Shown here: in pieces, positions 1 through 12,000 of the stretch
How positions within the stretch are numbered: position 1 is the first letter of the stretch
Layout: each line of letters starts with the position of its first letter
DNA from: Fratercula arctica
Lineage: Eukaryota; Chordata; Aves; Charadriiformes; Alcidae
Reading direction: 5' to 3'
Length of the DNA: 64,000 nucleotides
Assembly: GCA_947846985.1 (NCBI GenBank)
Contig: CANTUZ010000001.1
Span: 183,852,455 to 183,916,454, forward strand
The notes under the pieces: generated by a model
The model's database searches: none
What the model was told of the DNA's origin: nothing
The model's input: only the letters and a program-made list of their open reading frames with translations
Position numbers and translations under genes: made by a program

Positions 1-1748
1 AGAACAAGGTATCTACCTACTGTTAGGAGAGTTTGTTTGTTGTGGGGACTCCACACTTCTGAAGTGCTTTTGCAATAGGGAACTTACCATGGGGACCTTC
101 TGCAGAGGGACCTCTTGACGTTGCCAATCTTTCACAATGCCTTTAGGGTTTGGCAGTCTAAGCCCAGCTGTAAATCAGACATTTCAATGTATTTTGGGGA
201 CCTGAGAAATAATCCTTCCCAGTGCTTTTAGTGACTTTGAGCTGACTGTGGACTATTGTGACCATGGAGTATTGTTTTCTGAGCCCTGGCTGCAAGAGCT
301 TCTTCTTTACAAGCAGCTATTGTGAGTGAGGAAAGCGAAGGCATTGTGTCCTGGACAGTAATGATGAACTAAGTCTCCCTCGTTATCTGCAGAAAGAAAG
401 AGAAGTATCTTTTTCTGTGTGGTTTGATTTTGTAAAGGCCTGACTGGTCAGAGTGACTACTAAGATGAAGTGGCTACAACTCTAATGTGGAGGAAGAGAA
501 TATCGGCTGAATAACGGATTGCTGCCCCGGCACGGCTGCCGCGGTCTCCCCGTGCCAGCGGGGGCCGTCTGCAGAGCGACTGGGTGACCATGCAGCAGAA
601 TCCACATGGCGGTGATGCTGCTTTCTGGGCGTGCCACAGTGACAGTGCCTTCCAACCGCCCATACCAGACGCTGACAAAAGTTGGTAGCAACCCCTCAGT
701 TTTGATCTAATACACGCTGGGTATATTCGGTTCTGGAAACTAGTCTCTTTTTTCATGGTATTTGTTTTAATATGAGGTGGCTGCTGTAAATGTATGGGTT
801 TGAAAAGAGATGAGGTTTACCTGAGAGGCTGCAGCGTGCTGAGCCCCGCACAACAGATGAGAAAAAGCTTTCCTTTTCTCAAAGACAGTCTGAAGTGAAT
901 GCACTCTACAGGCATAAAATACCTAGGAACAGCATCATGCTGGAAATATTTTGTCTTGTTTTTTTCTTTACTATCTCTAATATATACAACCATTTATATA
1001 TTTATATCTCTGAACCCACGCAATAAACAGCTGTCCAGAACACATTTGCTTCCTGACAATCTCATCCTTACTGATCTGTAGCTTTTCTCAAGGATTTATG
1101 ACATATGTAGTGCAAATTACTTAAAACCCAATCTGCTATAGAAATACTCTTGTCTTTCCTGCTGTATTCATACCCAGATTTGTCTAAATATTGTTCAGAC
1201 CTGCTTGGTGATGGTTTTAAATCTAATATTTAGCAAGAAATATACCAACTAGAATGGACACAATGCTCAAGTTTTGAAGTTATGACATGCTTATGTCTTA
1301 GTAGACTGTAAAGTAATGCTTTGAAGTCAGATTTAGTAGTGCCAATGGTTTGTCCTTTGACTCCACATTTTAGGCAGTACCTGAGACATCTGCCTTTCCT
1401 TGTAAGAGGATAGAAATACTCCCTACTCGACCTTTAAACTTTCAAATATTTCTCCTTTTTTTCTCTACAGTATATGTCTTATTGTTTCATTGTTAGAAGC
1501 GTTCCATGACTGCCTGACTTCCCTGCCTGGAAGTGTGTTCACATGAGGTGTACAGAAGGACAGGACAGGACCATATTTCTGATTTCTACAGAGCAGCCAG
1601 TGAAGAAGCATCGAACAGCAGTTTTTCTGAAATTACGCCCAAAAGTGGACACAGATGAGGTTTTTAATAAATTACTTCTGGGAGTTTGCTGTCAAGATTT
1701 CAAGACATTCTGGAAGACTGCTTCCCTGTAATACTTACTGTGATGATT
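1..1748. other. intergenic DNA, nothing identified
   Basis: AT-rich sequence with one small GC- and CpG-rich patch at about 500-660. Short open frames on both strands do not resemble any family I recognise. Confidence 0.6.
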
Positions 1749-2502
1749 TGTCGTGGTTTTGGCCGGATTGGCCAGTCAGAACGACAGATGGCCCTCCCTG
1801 CCCTCTCTCCAAAGAGAGGAGAGGAAGAGATAAGGAGATTTAGGAGTTTCAAAAAAGAACTAAACTGCTTTAATGAAAATAATAATAAATAAGGAAATAG
1901 TAAATAATAATAGAATAATAAAAATAAAGAAAAAACATACAATATATACAAAACTGTATCCAGCTTCTAGGATGACTATCGCATCACCAGCAGACACAGG
2001 GAATGTCCCAGACTGGAGTCAGCAACGGACAGGAGGTGAATTCCGGATCTGGAGTCAGGAATGCTCGTATCGGGATCAAAGGCAGACGAACAGACAGGGT
2101 ACTCCTCGGACGTCGGCCATGGAAGAAAGAGAAACTTGCCCCTTTGATCCCTCAGCTTTTATACTGAGTGTGACGCAGAATGGATGGAATACCCTGGTGG
2201 TCAGTTTTGTCACCTGTCCTCTCCGCTCCTCCCTGTAGGTGTCGACCCCTCTACGCTTCTCCACGTCCGACCCTCTACGGGGCAAACAGCGAAGTTACCT
2301 GACCTTGGTTATTATAGCAATGAGTATAAGCAAGAGCTTCTGTGCACACCATTCCTTGGTATAATCAGGTCTTATCACTGAGAGCGAACAGTTGCTGAAC
2401 AACACGCTGTTCATTTCAGAGTTTAGCCCGTTAGAAGAGGCCCAGCTAAAAAGTAAAATTACAAAACAGAAAATCGGTTCTGTTTTACTTCAAACCAGGA
2501 CA
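1749..2502 (-). mobile_element. solo LTR of an endogenous retrovirus, complete ends
   Basis: The 754-bp element reads on the minus strand from TGTCCTGGTTTG (at 2502) to AAACCACGACA (at 1749). The ends form an imperfect inverted repeat (TGTCNTGGTTT, 10 of 11 match). It is flanked by an exact 5-bp direct repeat TGATT at 1744-1748 and 2503-2507. A TATAAAAG box lies on the same strand at 2163-2156, and an ATTAAA at 1874-1869 could serve polyadenylation. No internal retroviral sequence is present, so this is a solo LTR left by recombination. The exact family is not identified. Confidence 0.85.
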
Positions 2503-3731
2503 TGATTATTACCTCATTCAATTATGAAATAATGGTGTGAGCACAAAAATCTGTTCCTTCCCAGCTTACAAGGTTTTGAAAATGAAAAAAAAGTTTTAAA
2601 ATGCTAAAATCATAAGTTTGCTGAACTCAGCATTGCAATTTAATGGTACTAGTAATCTGTCTGCGTTGTCTCTCTGGTTTTACAAAAAAATACTGTATTA
2701 CAGCTTCTTCCTGAAAGGTAAAGGTTTCAAAATGCTACTGTGTATTTTTTATGCTATGGCAACTGTATGGTAAAATAGGCATTGATGATATCATTATAAG
2801 AAAAGTATAAATTAAATGAAATTGTAAATAAAAAGCAAAATTGCATTGCTACTGAAGATTAAACATGAATTACCTGGGATATAAGTACTGGAGTGTTTCA
2901 GTCCTTGTTTCATTTTTATATTATGCTGAAAATTGCTAATGGTTCTCCCTTACTGAAGTCTACCAATTTTATTAAAATAAATAATAGAATTGTCCTTGTT
3001 AAATCTTGAAGAAAAAACAATTAAAACATTGTTTTTGTTTTGTAGCCACTCTCAGTGTGTTATAGAACCCCATTCATGAGCTCAGTTTCTAAAACATACA
3101 CTAAACCAGATAATTTTGCTTTGTTAAGTCTCTGTGTAGCTTTCTGTGATCTTGTTTTCTGGCTAAATTTATTTCTGGTCAGTTTGAGCACCTTTGGTTT
3201 TAATGCAAGTGTTGTCCTTTAGCTTTCCATCTTTTCCTTCTGGAACTATTTTTAAACAGCATCAAGTACCCTCCTTCCAGCCCTGTTTCGTCTAACAAAA
3301 CAAAACCATGGTCTCTTAAATCTTCCCTTTGGCAGCCCTTCTTTGCATCTGTTTTAGCCTGAATATCTCTTTCTCTAAAAGCAGTGACCAAAACTATAAT
3401 TATATTCACCTCTTGCTGCCTGTGCCTTGTGCAATAGAATCGGTAGCTTCCTGTCGCTGCTGGAATGGACACTGACAGGAAATACCCTAAAATCAGTGAT
3501 CACACTTCAATATTTTAAAGTTTTATTTTCATTCCTTCGGTGGTGAAACCTCCTTCAATTAAAATCTCCTTCTACAGAGGTAATTAGAAGAGGCTTTTTC
3601 TCTTTCTAACTTTGCATAAAGGGAGATTATTTCTTGTCTATACCTTTTAATTTCCTGGTCTGGACTCTTGCTTCCTTTCAAAACCAGAGCAAGGACATTA
3701 CGTCAATTGCGCGAAGATTTGACATTATCAC
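2503..3731. other. intergenic DNA between two LTRs, nothing identified
   Basis: AT-rich sequence without recognised genes or repeats. The stretch 3190-3470 has faint resemblance to older CR1 tails, but not enough to call. Confidence 0.5.
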
Positions 3732-4301
3732 TGCATTGGGTCTGTCTGAGATGGAGTTAATTTTCCCCACAGCAGCCCTATACTGGTAGCTAGAAAGGTG
3801 TTGGTAACACACGGGTGCTTTGGCTACTGCTGGGCAGCAGCACTCACCCAGCATCAGGGCTCTCCCCAGCCTTCCCCCCTCACCAGCAGGCTGGGGGTGG
3901 GCAAGATCTTGGGAGGGGACACAGCCAGGACAGCTGACCCAAACGGACCAAAGGGATATTCCATACCATACGGTGTCTGCTCAGCAATTAAAGCTAAGAG
4001 AAAGGCGGGGGGGGAGCATTCGTTATTATGCTGTTTGTCTTCTGGAGCAACCACTACGCATACTGAAGCCCTGCTTCCCGGGAAATGGCTGGACATCGCC
4101 TGCTGATGGGAAGTAGAGAATAAATCTTTTGTTTTCTTTTGCTTCCCCATACGGCCTTTGCTTTTGCTTTATTGCACTGCCTTTATCTTGACCCACGAGT
4201 TTTTTTCCATCTTATTTTCTCCCCCCGCTGTCCTGCTGAGGAGGGGAGTGACAAAGCGGCTTGGTGGGCACCTGGCATCCAGCCAAGGTCAACCCACCAC
4301 C
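3732..4301 (+). mobile_element. solo LTR of an avian ERV family
   Basis: A 570-bp element from TGCATTGGGTCTG to GGTCAACCCACCACC. Its text (GAGATGGAGTTAATTTTC, GTTGGTAACACAC, GGGCAAGATCTTGGGAGGGG, GATATTCCATACCATA, CTTTATCTTGACCCACGAG) is that of a common avian LTR. Flanking repeats ATCAC (3727-3731) and ATCAT (4302-4306) agree in 4 of 5 bases, as an aged target-site duplication would. AATAAA near 4120 may be its poly(A) signal. Its last approximately 50 bp match the 3' end of the LTR at 49.2 kb. Confidence 0.8.
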
Positions 4302-7300
4302 ATCATGTCCTGAAGCAGAGCATGAACTTCCTGATTTTCTTTCCCGGATGCAAACCTGGCACATCTGAAATGGGAACACTCATCTGGGCAGATAAACCTC
4401 GTTGTCTTCTCTGACTTGATGAGTAACCTGGAATGGTTATCTGCGATCTTCTTGTGATTTCTTATCCCAGATTGAAAATTCACATTGATTTCTCATTCTT
4501 TCAGGTTTGTTCACATTTTCCTGGCCAAGGCATTCTCTAGTGCACCGATACACATCCTTATTTTTGTAGCTGTGACTGCTGCCTTCATTGGAGTTTGTTA
4601 ATTGGATAACCACACAGCATTCCCAAGGGTACTTCTTCAAAGCAGGATTCCTTTAACGTGATGTTCTGCATTAGATTATTCCTTCTGCCATTGTCGATTT
4701 TACATTTTCATTCCTCCTCAGAGGTGCTTTTTTCATTCTAGCCTATTTTATTCTCAAATTCATGCTGCACTGAAATCCTATTGTTCAAAATATTCATGAT
4801 CCCTCCTAGATTCACCTGTGAAGAGAATTATCATGGTCTTCAATCCATTCAAATGATTAGTTAAAATGTACTAGATTTTTACCCAGCACTAATCCCGCTG
4901 TTCCCTATCAATAACCCCCCCTTAACTTCAAATTCTTTTTCCTTATTTAGCCAGTCCTGATTCCTCTACAGTTCTCCTTATTCCATTTGCTTCTATTAAA
5001 GTATCATGTGGGATTCCACATGTAATGCCTCAATAAACTTCCCGAAAATAGTTTTCCTTTATACACGGTGCTGTAGGAACGTATCCACAATAGTCGTGAT
5101 TCCTTGCAAACTGCTAACGGATTTTTTTTTTTTTGGAAGTAACTAAAACCCAATTACCGCTAGTGATAAAACTGTTGCACCCGCACATTTTAAAGTGGTT
5201 TAGGGGAGAGCAAACTCCTAATTAGTGCCTGATAGACAGTGCAGCACTTGCAACACTGAGGATCAAAGAGTGCCGTTTGAAAGGATTCAATACGTGCATC
5301 TTTTGAATTTAGACACACAGTGGCCTAAAACAGTCTGAATTAATTACTCTATAGCTCAACTCAATTCCATGTGTACTTTTAAAAGCCACACCTAAGAAAA
5401 AATACCGTTACAGAAATAAAGAGGAGGAAAAAGGGTGAATGAAGATAAGATAGCAGCTTCCAGCAGAAACAGCGTAATCACAAATCCCGATCGAGCTTGC
5501 CCTAACTGAAACAATCTCCTTCCCTCTCCTCGAGACAACAATATGTAAAAAATTAGCAATACGTTTAAACGAAATCAGAATATTTTCACAGAATGAACTG
5601 ATTTAAATGCAGCCTTTTCTTCTTGCTCTTTATATGTAGCCTTGACCTCATCGGTTGAAGAGCTATGATTTTTTTACCCTCTGTAGTCACAAGAGTGAAC
5701 CAGTGTTTCATGACGGATTTACCCAGGGCTGTTGCCATCACTTACCTTTACGTGCGTGCACTCTATCTCAGATGTTACTATTTATGCAACTCAGAACCAA
5801 ACTTCCTTTAATGCAAACCAAAGATTAAAATCAAGCTTTACAGAGGTCTAAGGTGAAGCCCAGGCACTTCCCACGTCCCAGTTTGTGGCAGGAAGGCACA
5901 CACGCTGGGATTCTGCAGAGAGAAAGCAACCAGCTGCGAGTACCATTTTGCAGGTACCTTTTTGAAGGGGGCAAAGCAGTACTTGCCTTCGCTCCTGGGA
6001 GCTGATTAAATGCATTTGTGTGTATCCACTTGGAAAGGCCACCTCGAGTAACATGGAGACAACATAGATGGCTTGGCAAGCATATTATAATTTCTTAAAT
6101 ATGGGATCTAAAAAGGCAGCCAAACAGCTGCACTCATCAGCCTCCAGTATGTTTAATGTTGTCTGGAAGGCGGGTTAGAAAAACCAAGGCTCTTTACAAA
6201 ATGACTGTTGTTTCAACAGAGCTGTAGTGGAAGCTTTGTAGGCAGCTCATAAAGAACTAGAAAAAAACCCTGATATTCAAATAAAGCTAATTCGAGATAT
6301 TCTGTCCTCATCCAAAAGATGGGTAGCTTTCCTGGTTTACACTCTAACCAACTCCTAATACAATGTTAAATTTATCCATGAAACGAGTACAGAGTACTTG
6401 GGAGAACTTCTCAATGAAGAAAAAGTCTTGCATTCTGGCAAACAGAAACAACGTTCCACCTGCAAAGCCCAGTTCAGTATTATTTGTATAAAAATTAAGT
6501 GGAAATGTCATCACTTTGGTCACTACAGGTAAGCGTTGTCTGAAATAAATGCTTATCCCAAAAAGCTATGACTGGAAACTTATGAATTGAGAATAATGCC
6601 TTCGATAGCTTTATGGATGATGCCGTGACTTTGCTCTTTGCCAGGGGAAGGAGTGTATTATGTATGTTGTTACACAGGACTATCCTGTATTGTCTATTTT
6701 GATTTATGATGCTGGCAACACAGTTTCTCTAGACAAGGTCCCTCAATCAGAATAAGGTTGACGTTTCTTTTGTGTATGTTTAAACTGATAGGAAAGGCTT
6801 GTTCTCTTGTGATTCTTAACTCAGTTCTTAGTAACTGGAAGGAAGAAGGGAAGTTGTATAAAGTGCAGTTGCACCAAGACCATAAAACTTTCCTTTTTAG
6901 TATTTTTATTGCCCTACTCAAGGAACTACTTTTGGTGTCTGTAGTTTAAAAACAAAAAGGGAACGAGTAACACGCGTTCTTTCACTTACCTTTAAATTGC
7001 TGCAGCTTTTTAACTTTTCTTTCTCTCCGTTTCTCCTCTTTTCCCTTCCTCATGTAATGAACGACAAAGGCTTCTTTAGTCCTTGTGCACCTAGAGTTTG
7101 TTTGTACTGGGAACAATTTAAAATATGTGAAGGCTCCAGCTTATGTCCCACTGACACTCGCTTCATTGGCACGAACAAGCCAGAGAACTGAGGGAGCACC
7201 ATAAAAGTCTGGATATCTGAGTAAAATGACACAGGTGAAAACACGTCAGATTGAAAAAAGAACAGCCCAAATCCAATGTTTTCTGGCACAGTCACAGAAC

Positions 7301-8359
7301 ACGGTGTAGCCAGTGCTAAGATAACAAAGGATCTCAGCTGTCATCCTCAAAGTTCCTTTCCTAAAGGCAGCCTAATAACACTCTCAATGTTTCAAGACAA
7401 GTACAGAAGGTGACTATCAAAGTAAATGTTATTTTTAGTAGATAATGCAATGACAGGTGATTAGTCCTGAAAGGCAGAGTGACAAATGCACTGTTCTTTG
7501 GTGAAACTGGACATTTTATCTACTGCGTAAAACATACATTTTATCAAGCAGGTATTTTTATGTACCGTAGCACTCTACTAAAAGGCAAAAACTCACCCAG
7601 AAACCTGTCAAGCAATCTTACTAATGTGAACGTGCCCAGCGTGTGACAGCAGCTGTGCCTAACTCAACTTCCACTGCAGTCACGCTGTTTGGAAGAACTC
7701 CCGTGTACCTTCCTGGTGCTGAAAATGCTGTTTCACTGATGCACTGTATGGTCAGAGCTTACCACACCACCCTTCTCCACGTTGGCAGAAAGTTGCAAAG
7801 GAAGGACTAGCAAGATCACAGCAAGGTCTAAATGTAACTTCACAACTCTAAAGTAATTTCAGGAGGATGCACATATGAAAGTCAAGACAAAATGAAATGC
7901 ATAATTTATTATTTCATATATCAACTGCTAATTTTTTCTTGGCTAGAGGCACATGAAGTTTGGCATCCAAAACTGAAGCTTCTAGAATAAGCTCCTGATT
8001 CACTTAAGTGAACTATTTTAATATTTTATTTTCTTTATCCTGGGACAGGAACAGCTGCTCAAGCGAGTTTTGGGTTTTGGGATTATTTTCAAATAATGAA
8101 TGAACCAATCTAAAGTTATCCCGATGAAAACAATAAGCAGCAAGTCCTAAAAATCAGTTAATTTTGATAATTTAATATGCCATTTGTAGTCATCCAAACA
8201 TCTTAATACTGTTATGTACAAAATCCACTGAAATAAAAAAAGAATTTAAATGTTATCTTTCAAATGTAAAAGTGCAATTAACACAGGCAACATTTTTGTA
8301 AGAACACTGGATTTCTATTAAATTCACTGGCTACGTAAGAGCCTAACAAGTACATTGCC
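4302..8359. other. intergenic DNA downstream of PNPLA8, nothing identified
   Basis: About 4 kb of mixed, mostly AT-rich sequence with no exon, RNA gene or repeat family that I can assign. Part of 7.9-8.36 kb may be 3' UTR if a distal PNPLA8 poly(A) site is used. Confidence 0.55.
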
Positions 8360-8738
8360 TACACTAAAGTGAATGAGGATTTTATTTTTTGTTAATTTTG
8401 AGTAAGCCTGGTAGTTGATAAATAAAGTTTTACTGCCACCATAATTATGGTACATACATCCAAAAATGCATAGCACAATTGTTGTCATAATTTTCAGTTT
8501 TACTGACTTTAACAAAGTAGAGCAACAGTAAGATCCATAAAGTTCAAAAAAAAAATTAACACCATAAAACCTTGTATCAAGTAAGTGTGCACAAAACAGC
8601 CATCCTGAATTCCTTTCTCCAGAATTCCAACAGCTTTCCAAAGATGTCATTTACTCCCAATAAACACTCTTCCTTTACAGTACTGAATGGATTTTCTGGT
8701 ACAAGATTTACATTTATGATCTTTCATGCATTACATAT
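8360..8738 (-). other. PNPLA8: PNPLA8 3' UTR, shortest candidate form
   Basis: The UTR follows the stop codon on the minus strand. The first canonical AATAAA on the gene strand is at 8386-8381, which would place cleavage near 8360 and give a UTR of about 380 nt. Further candidates lie at 8030-8025 and 7910-7905, so longer forms are possible. The end is not defined by sequence alone. Confidence 0.4.
8381..8386 (-). terminator. candidate PNPLA8 polyadenylation signal AATAAA
   Basis: An exact AATAAA hexamer on the gene strand about 355 nt after the stop codon. The neighbourhood is AT-rich, so chance occurrence is quite possible. Alternatives are at 8025-8030 and 7905-7910. Confidence 0.4.
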
Positions 8739-9013
8739 TCACAATTTGGAAAGAAATGGAAGGCCTTCATACATGTCAGCCTTTAATCTTATCCAGTCCT
8801 GAAGTCTCTGCAAAGTTGTTTTTTCTTGTGTTAATATTTTTGCAGCTTTTCTCAGTTTTTCTTCATTTCGTTCTAAATAACGAATTCCATCTGTCTGCAG
8901 CTGATTGAGTTTCTCTTTACGACTTTCATCCAGAGGTATGTCTTCGTTCATAAGAGGGTTAAATCTGAAGTAAGTATCTGGAGGTAACAGCGCATCCAGC
9001 ATGGTGTGAACTT
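8739..9013 (-). CDS. PNPLA8: PNPLA8 exon 10 (C-terminus with SKL peroxisomal signal)
   Basis: The acceptor is a run of 12 or more T followed by CAATGCAG. It encodes 91 residues starting [20 protein letters not shown], then a charged helical segment, and ends GLPFLSKL before TGA (8741-8739). The C-terminal tripeptide SKL is a classical PTS1 signal, also present in human PNPLA8. The exon continues as 3' UTR towards lower coordinates. Confidence 0.97.
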
Positions 9014-12000
9014 CTGCATTGAAAAAAAAAAAAACCAAAGGAAACTGTTACATTTGCATGAGACAGACAAATAGTCCTCCTCTCTCTGAACGAGAAGTGA
9101 GATCTTGCTCTGGAGTGACGCAGCGAGGGTAAATCTGTGCACCTTGGCTGAGCAGATGTTTTTCCACCATTGCCTTATCAAAACCCCTTTCTCATTAGAA
9201 GGTTTGCAAATGACCCTGTAGCTCTGTTTACTCTGGAAAAACTTCACCTTTTATTCTAAGACAACTTCACCGGTATGACAATTAAGAAGGTTTTGCAGCC
9301 ATTCAGATTTTTAATTACACGTATATTCCATTCCTTTGCAAATGAGAGTGTGTTCTGAAGATCAGGAATGTACCTTACATACTCCCCATTCAGGATATCC
9401 ATGATTTGTTACGCTCAGTCCTAATGGAAGTAGGTATTACGAAACCAACAGCTATATATTCTTCTCTAATCTCAAGGACTGGAGTAAAAGAGATGTAGGT
9501 TTAAAGCTTTCTTTTGTTTGCAACTAATTCATTTTTTACATATAACTGGAGATTTTCAGTTTGAATTTAACATTCATTTAAAGCGTTCATGTTAAAATTT
9601 AACAGTTGAGTGAACTAGTACAATAATAAACTGGCTGTGATGTATTTGTAGGTTCCTCTTCTCTTTCTTTTTTCCTCTCTTTTATAAACCATTTTGTCTC
9701 TCCTTTTAGATTTCTTTCCTACTTGTTGGCTTCCTTAAAATTCCATTACTACTTTCATCTTTCATTTCCATCTTCTTTGCATTCTTACCATGCTTCCCCA
9801 TTCTTTTACTGTTATATAAAAATTTTAACGTGAAAAAACCATCATGGGTAAGACCACAGCAAAAGATTCTCGTTAACCTGAAATCTTCTCTGCTTGGTCC
9901 CTCCTCCTGTGAATTCCTCTGCCGTCTCTGTTCTTGTCTCACCACATCCAGTCTTTCTTGCTCTATTTAATAGTCTCCTCTTTTTCCTTCATAATATAAT
10001 TTGCCATTTGCTCAAATCTACTCTCCCCTCTTTCCACTTCCTCTCCTTTGGTGTCCACAATAAACTTAACTTTCCTCCTTTTCCCCAGTCAAACTTCTTG
10101 CCTGATTTTTCTGCTACAATGAAACTTTTTTTTCCCTTCACAGAATGTCTCTCCTTTCCACGACTGTGCAAAACCCAGAAGTGGCCCAAAATCTAGCTTT
10201 TTCTTACTAGTGATGGTTGACAGAGATCATGCAGCAAGGGATCTAGACTGTAAGAGTAGTTCTTGATCCCTAGCTTTTTACAGGACCAGTTCCCATTATA
10301 AGAGGAAAAAAAAGCATCTGCATATCAATATTTCCCGTTTATAAAAACAAAACGGATATGAACTGCTAGTGGTAGAGCTCCAGTGTACTCCCACCCTAGG
10401 AACAGAGTTTATTTTGGAAAGCACATGCTTGACTCCTCCTGACAGCAATGGAAGTCACAACCATTGACAGATAACAGTCCAGTCCTTGGAAAAGCACACA
10501 TTAAAAACATATAGAAAAGAGATAAAATACTTTTTCTAAAGCTGTTGAAAACCAAACAATGTTCTATATTAATTATTAAGCTTTTCTGTTTATGGAAAAA
10601 AACAAACCAAGTAAGAAAATACAATTTTTCTATTGAAATGAATCCCTGAGTATGCTTTTATTCAGAAGTGCAAGTAACGACATATGGCTTTGTAAAAATC
10701 CTGTTGGATTACCATCATTCTGATTTTTAAGGTATCTTTTATCTCTAATATACCCATGTCATCAACCTTATATTATCACTTGAGAACTCATAAACTAAAA
10801 GAGCTTAGCAACAACACCGTGAAGATGAAGACTCACGAAGATAAGGCTAAGAAATGCATTCACATAATCTCCAGAAAATCTGTAATACTGGCACTAAAAC
10901 ACCAACTATACATGACGAGTTACGGAGAGACATGTTTTGAGTCGTTTCAGTGAGGCAGAGAGGAGAAGGGGAAAGACAAAAGGTTGCAGATTGCTCTCAG
11001 AATTGAAACTGCAATTCTAAGAAACATAAAAACCTGAAAACAGTCACAATACAAACGTATCTTAAGACACCAACCTTCTGTGTCAGTTGCGCTGCTGATA
11101 ACATTTGTGAGTTTGGCTTTCAAACTGGTGTACGTGACGTTTGTCCTTCCCTCGCTTTCGTATCGACCGGTGCCCAGCGATACTAGACACTGCAGTGGAA
11201 CATTGGGCCAAAGACACCTGCACTCATGAACTGCCAGCGCAGAAGGATTATTTAGAAGCAGACCTCCATCCTGTAAATTAAAAATAAGTACAAATGTTTA
11301 TGTTACATGTAGAAGAGGTAGGCTGAAACAGCAGCATTCCCTGGAATATCTGCAGAAGTTACGACTTCATCTGCTGAAGTCCCTTTAGGTAAGACAGATA
11401 GGCATATTGACAGCTTTTTAAACAATCAAAAAGTCTGCATCCTAAAATGTTTATTACTGGTATTACAAGGATATATTCTGTAACTAAATCCAAATCACTG
11501 CCTCCAGATCCCAAAATAAATAAATAAATAAAATTCACAAGAGCTAAGCTTGGCCAAAGCTACTTTATAAGCACAGTTATTACACAGGATGCTATAGCCA
11601 GGATTAAGAATTGGAAAAAATCACAAAGTCATTTAGGTTGGAAGGGACCTTTCTGGTCCAACCCCCTGCTCAAGCAGGGTGACCTAGAGCACATTGCCCA
11701 GGGCCACGTTCAGTTTGGTTTTAGAGCATCTCCAGAAATGGAGACTCCAGAACCTCTCTGGGCAACCTGTTCCAGTGTTTGCCCATGCTCACAGTAAAAA
11801 CTTTTCTTGTGTTCAGATGGAATTTCATGTGTTTTAATATGTGCCATTGTCTTTTGTCCTGCCAGTGAGCACAGCTGGGAAGAGTACTGCTCCCTCATCT
11901 TCATTCCCTCCCATCCTTCATTCGTACACATTGGTAATATCACCCCTGAGCCTTCTCTTCTCTAGGCTGAACAGTCCCAGATCTCAGTCGCTCCTCATAT

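Noticed and set aside
3190..3470. Possible very old CR1 tail
   Set aside because: Only scattered word-level resemblance and no ordered series of CR1 motifs.
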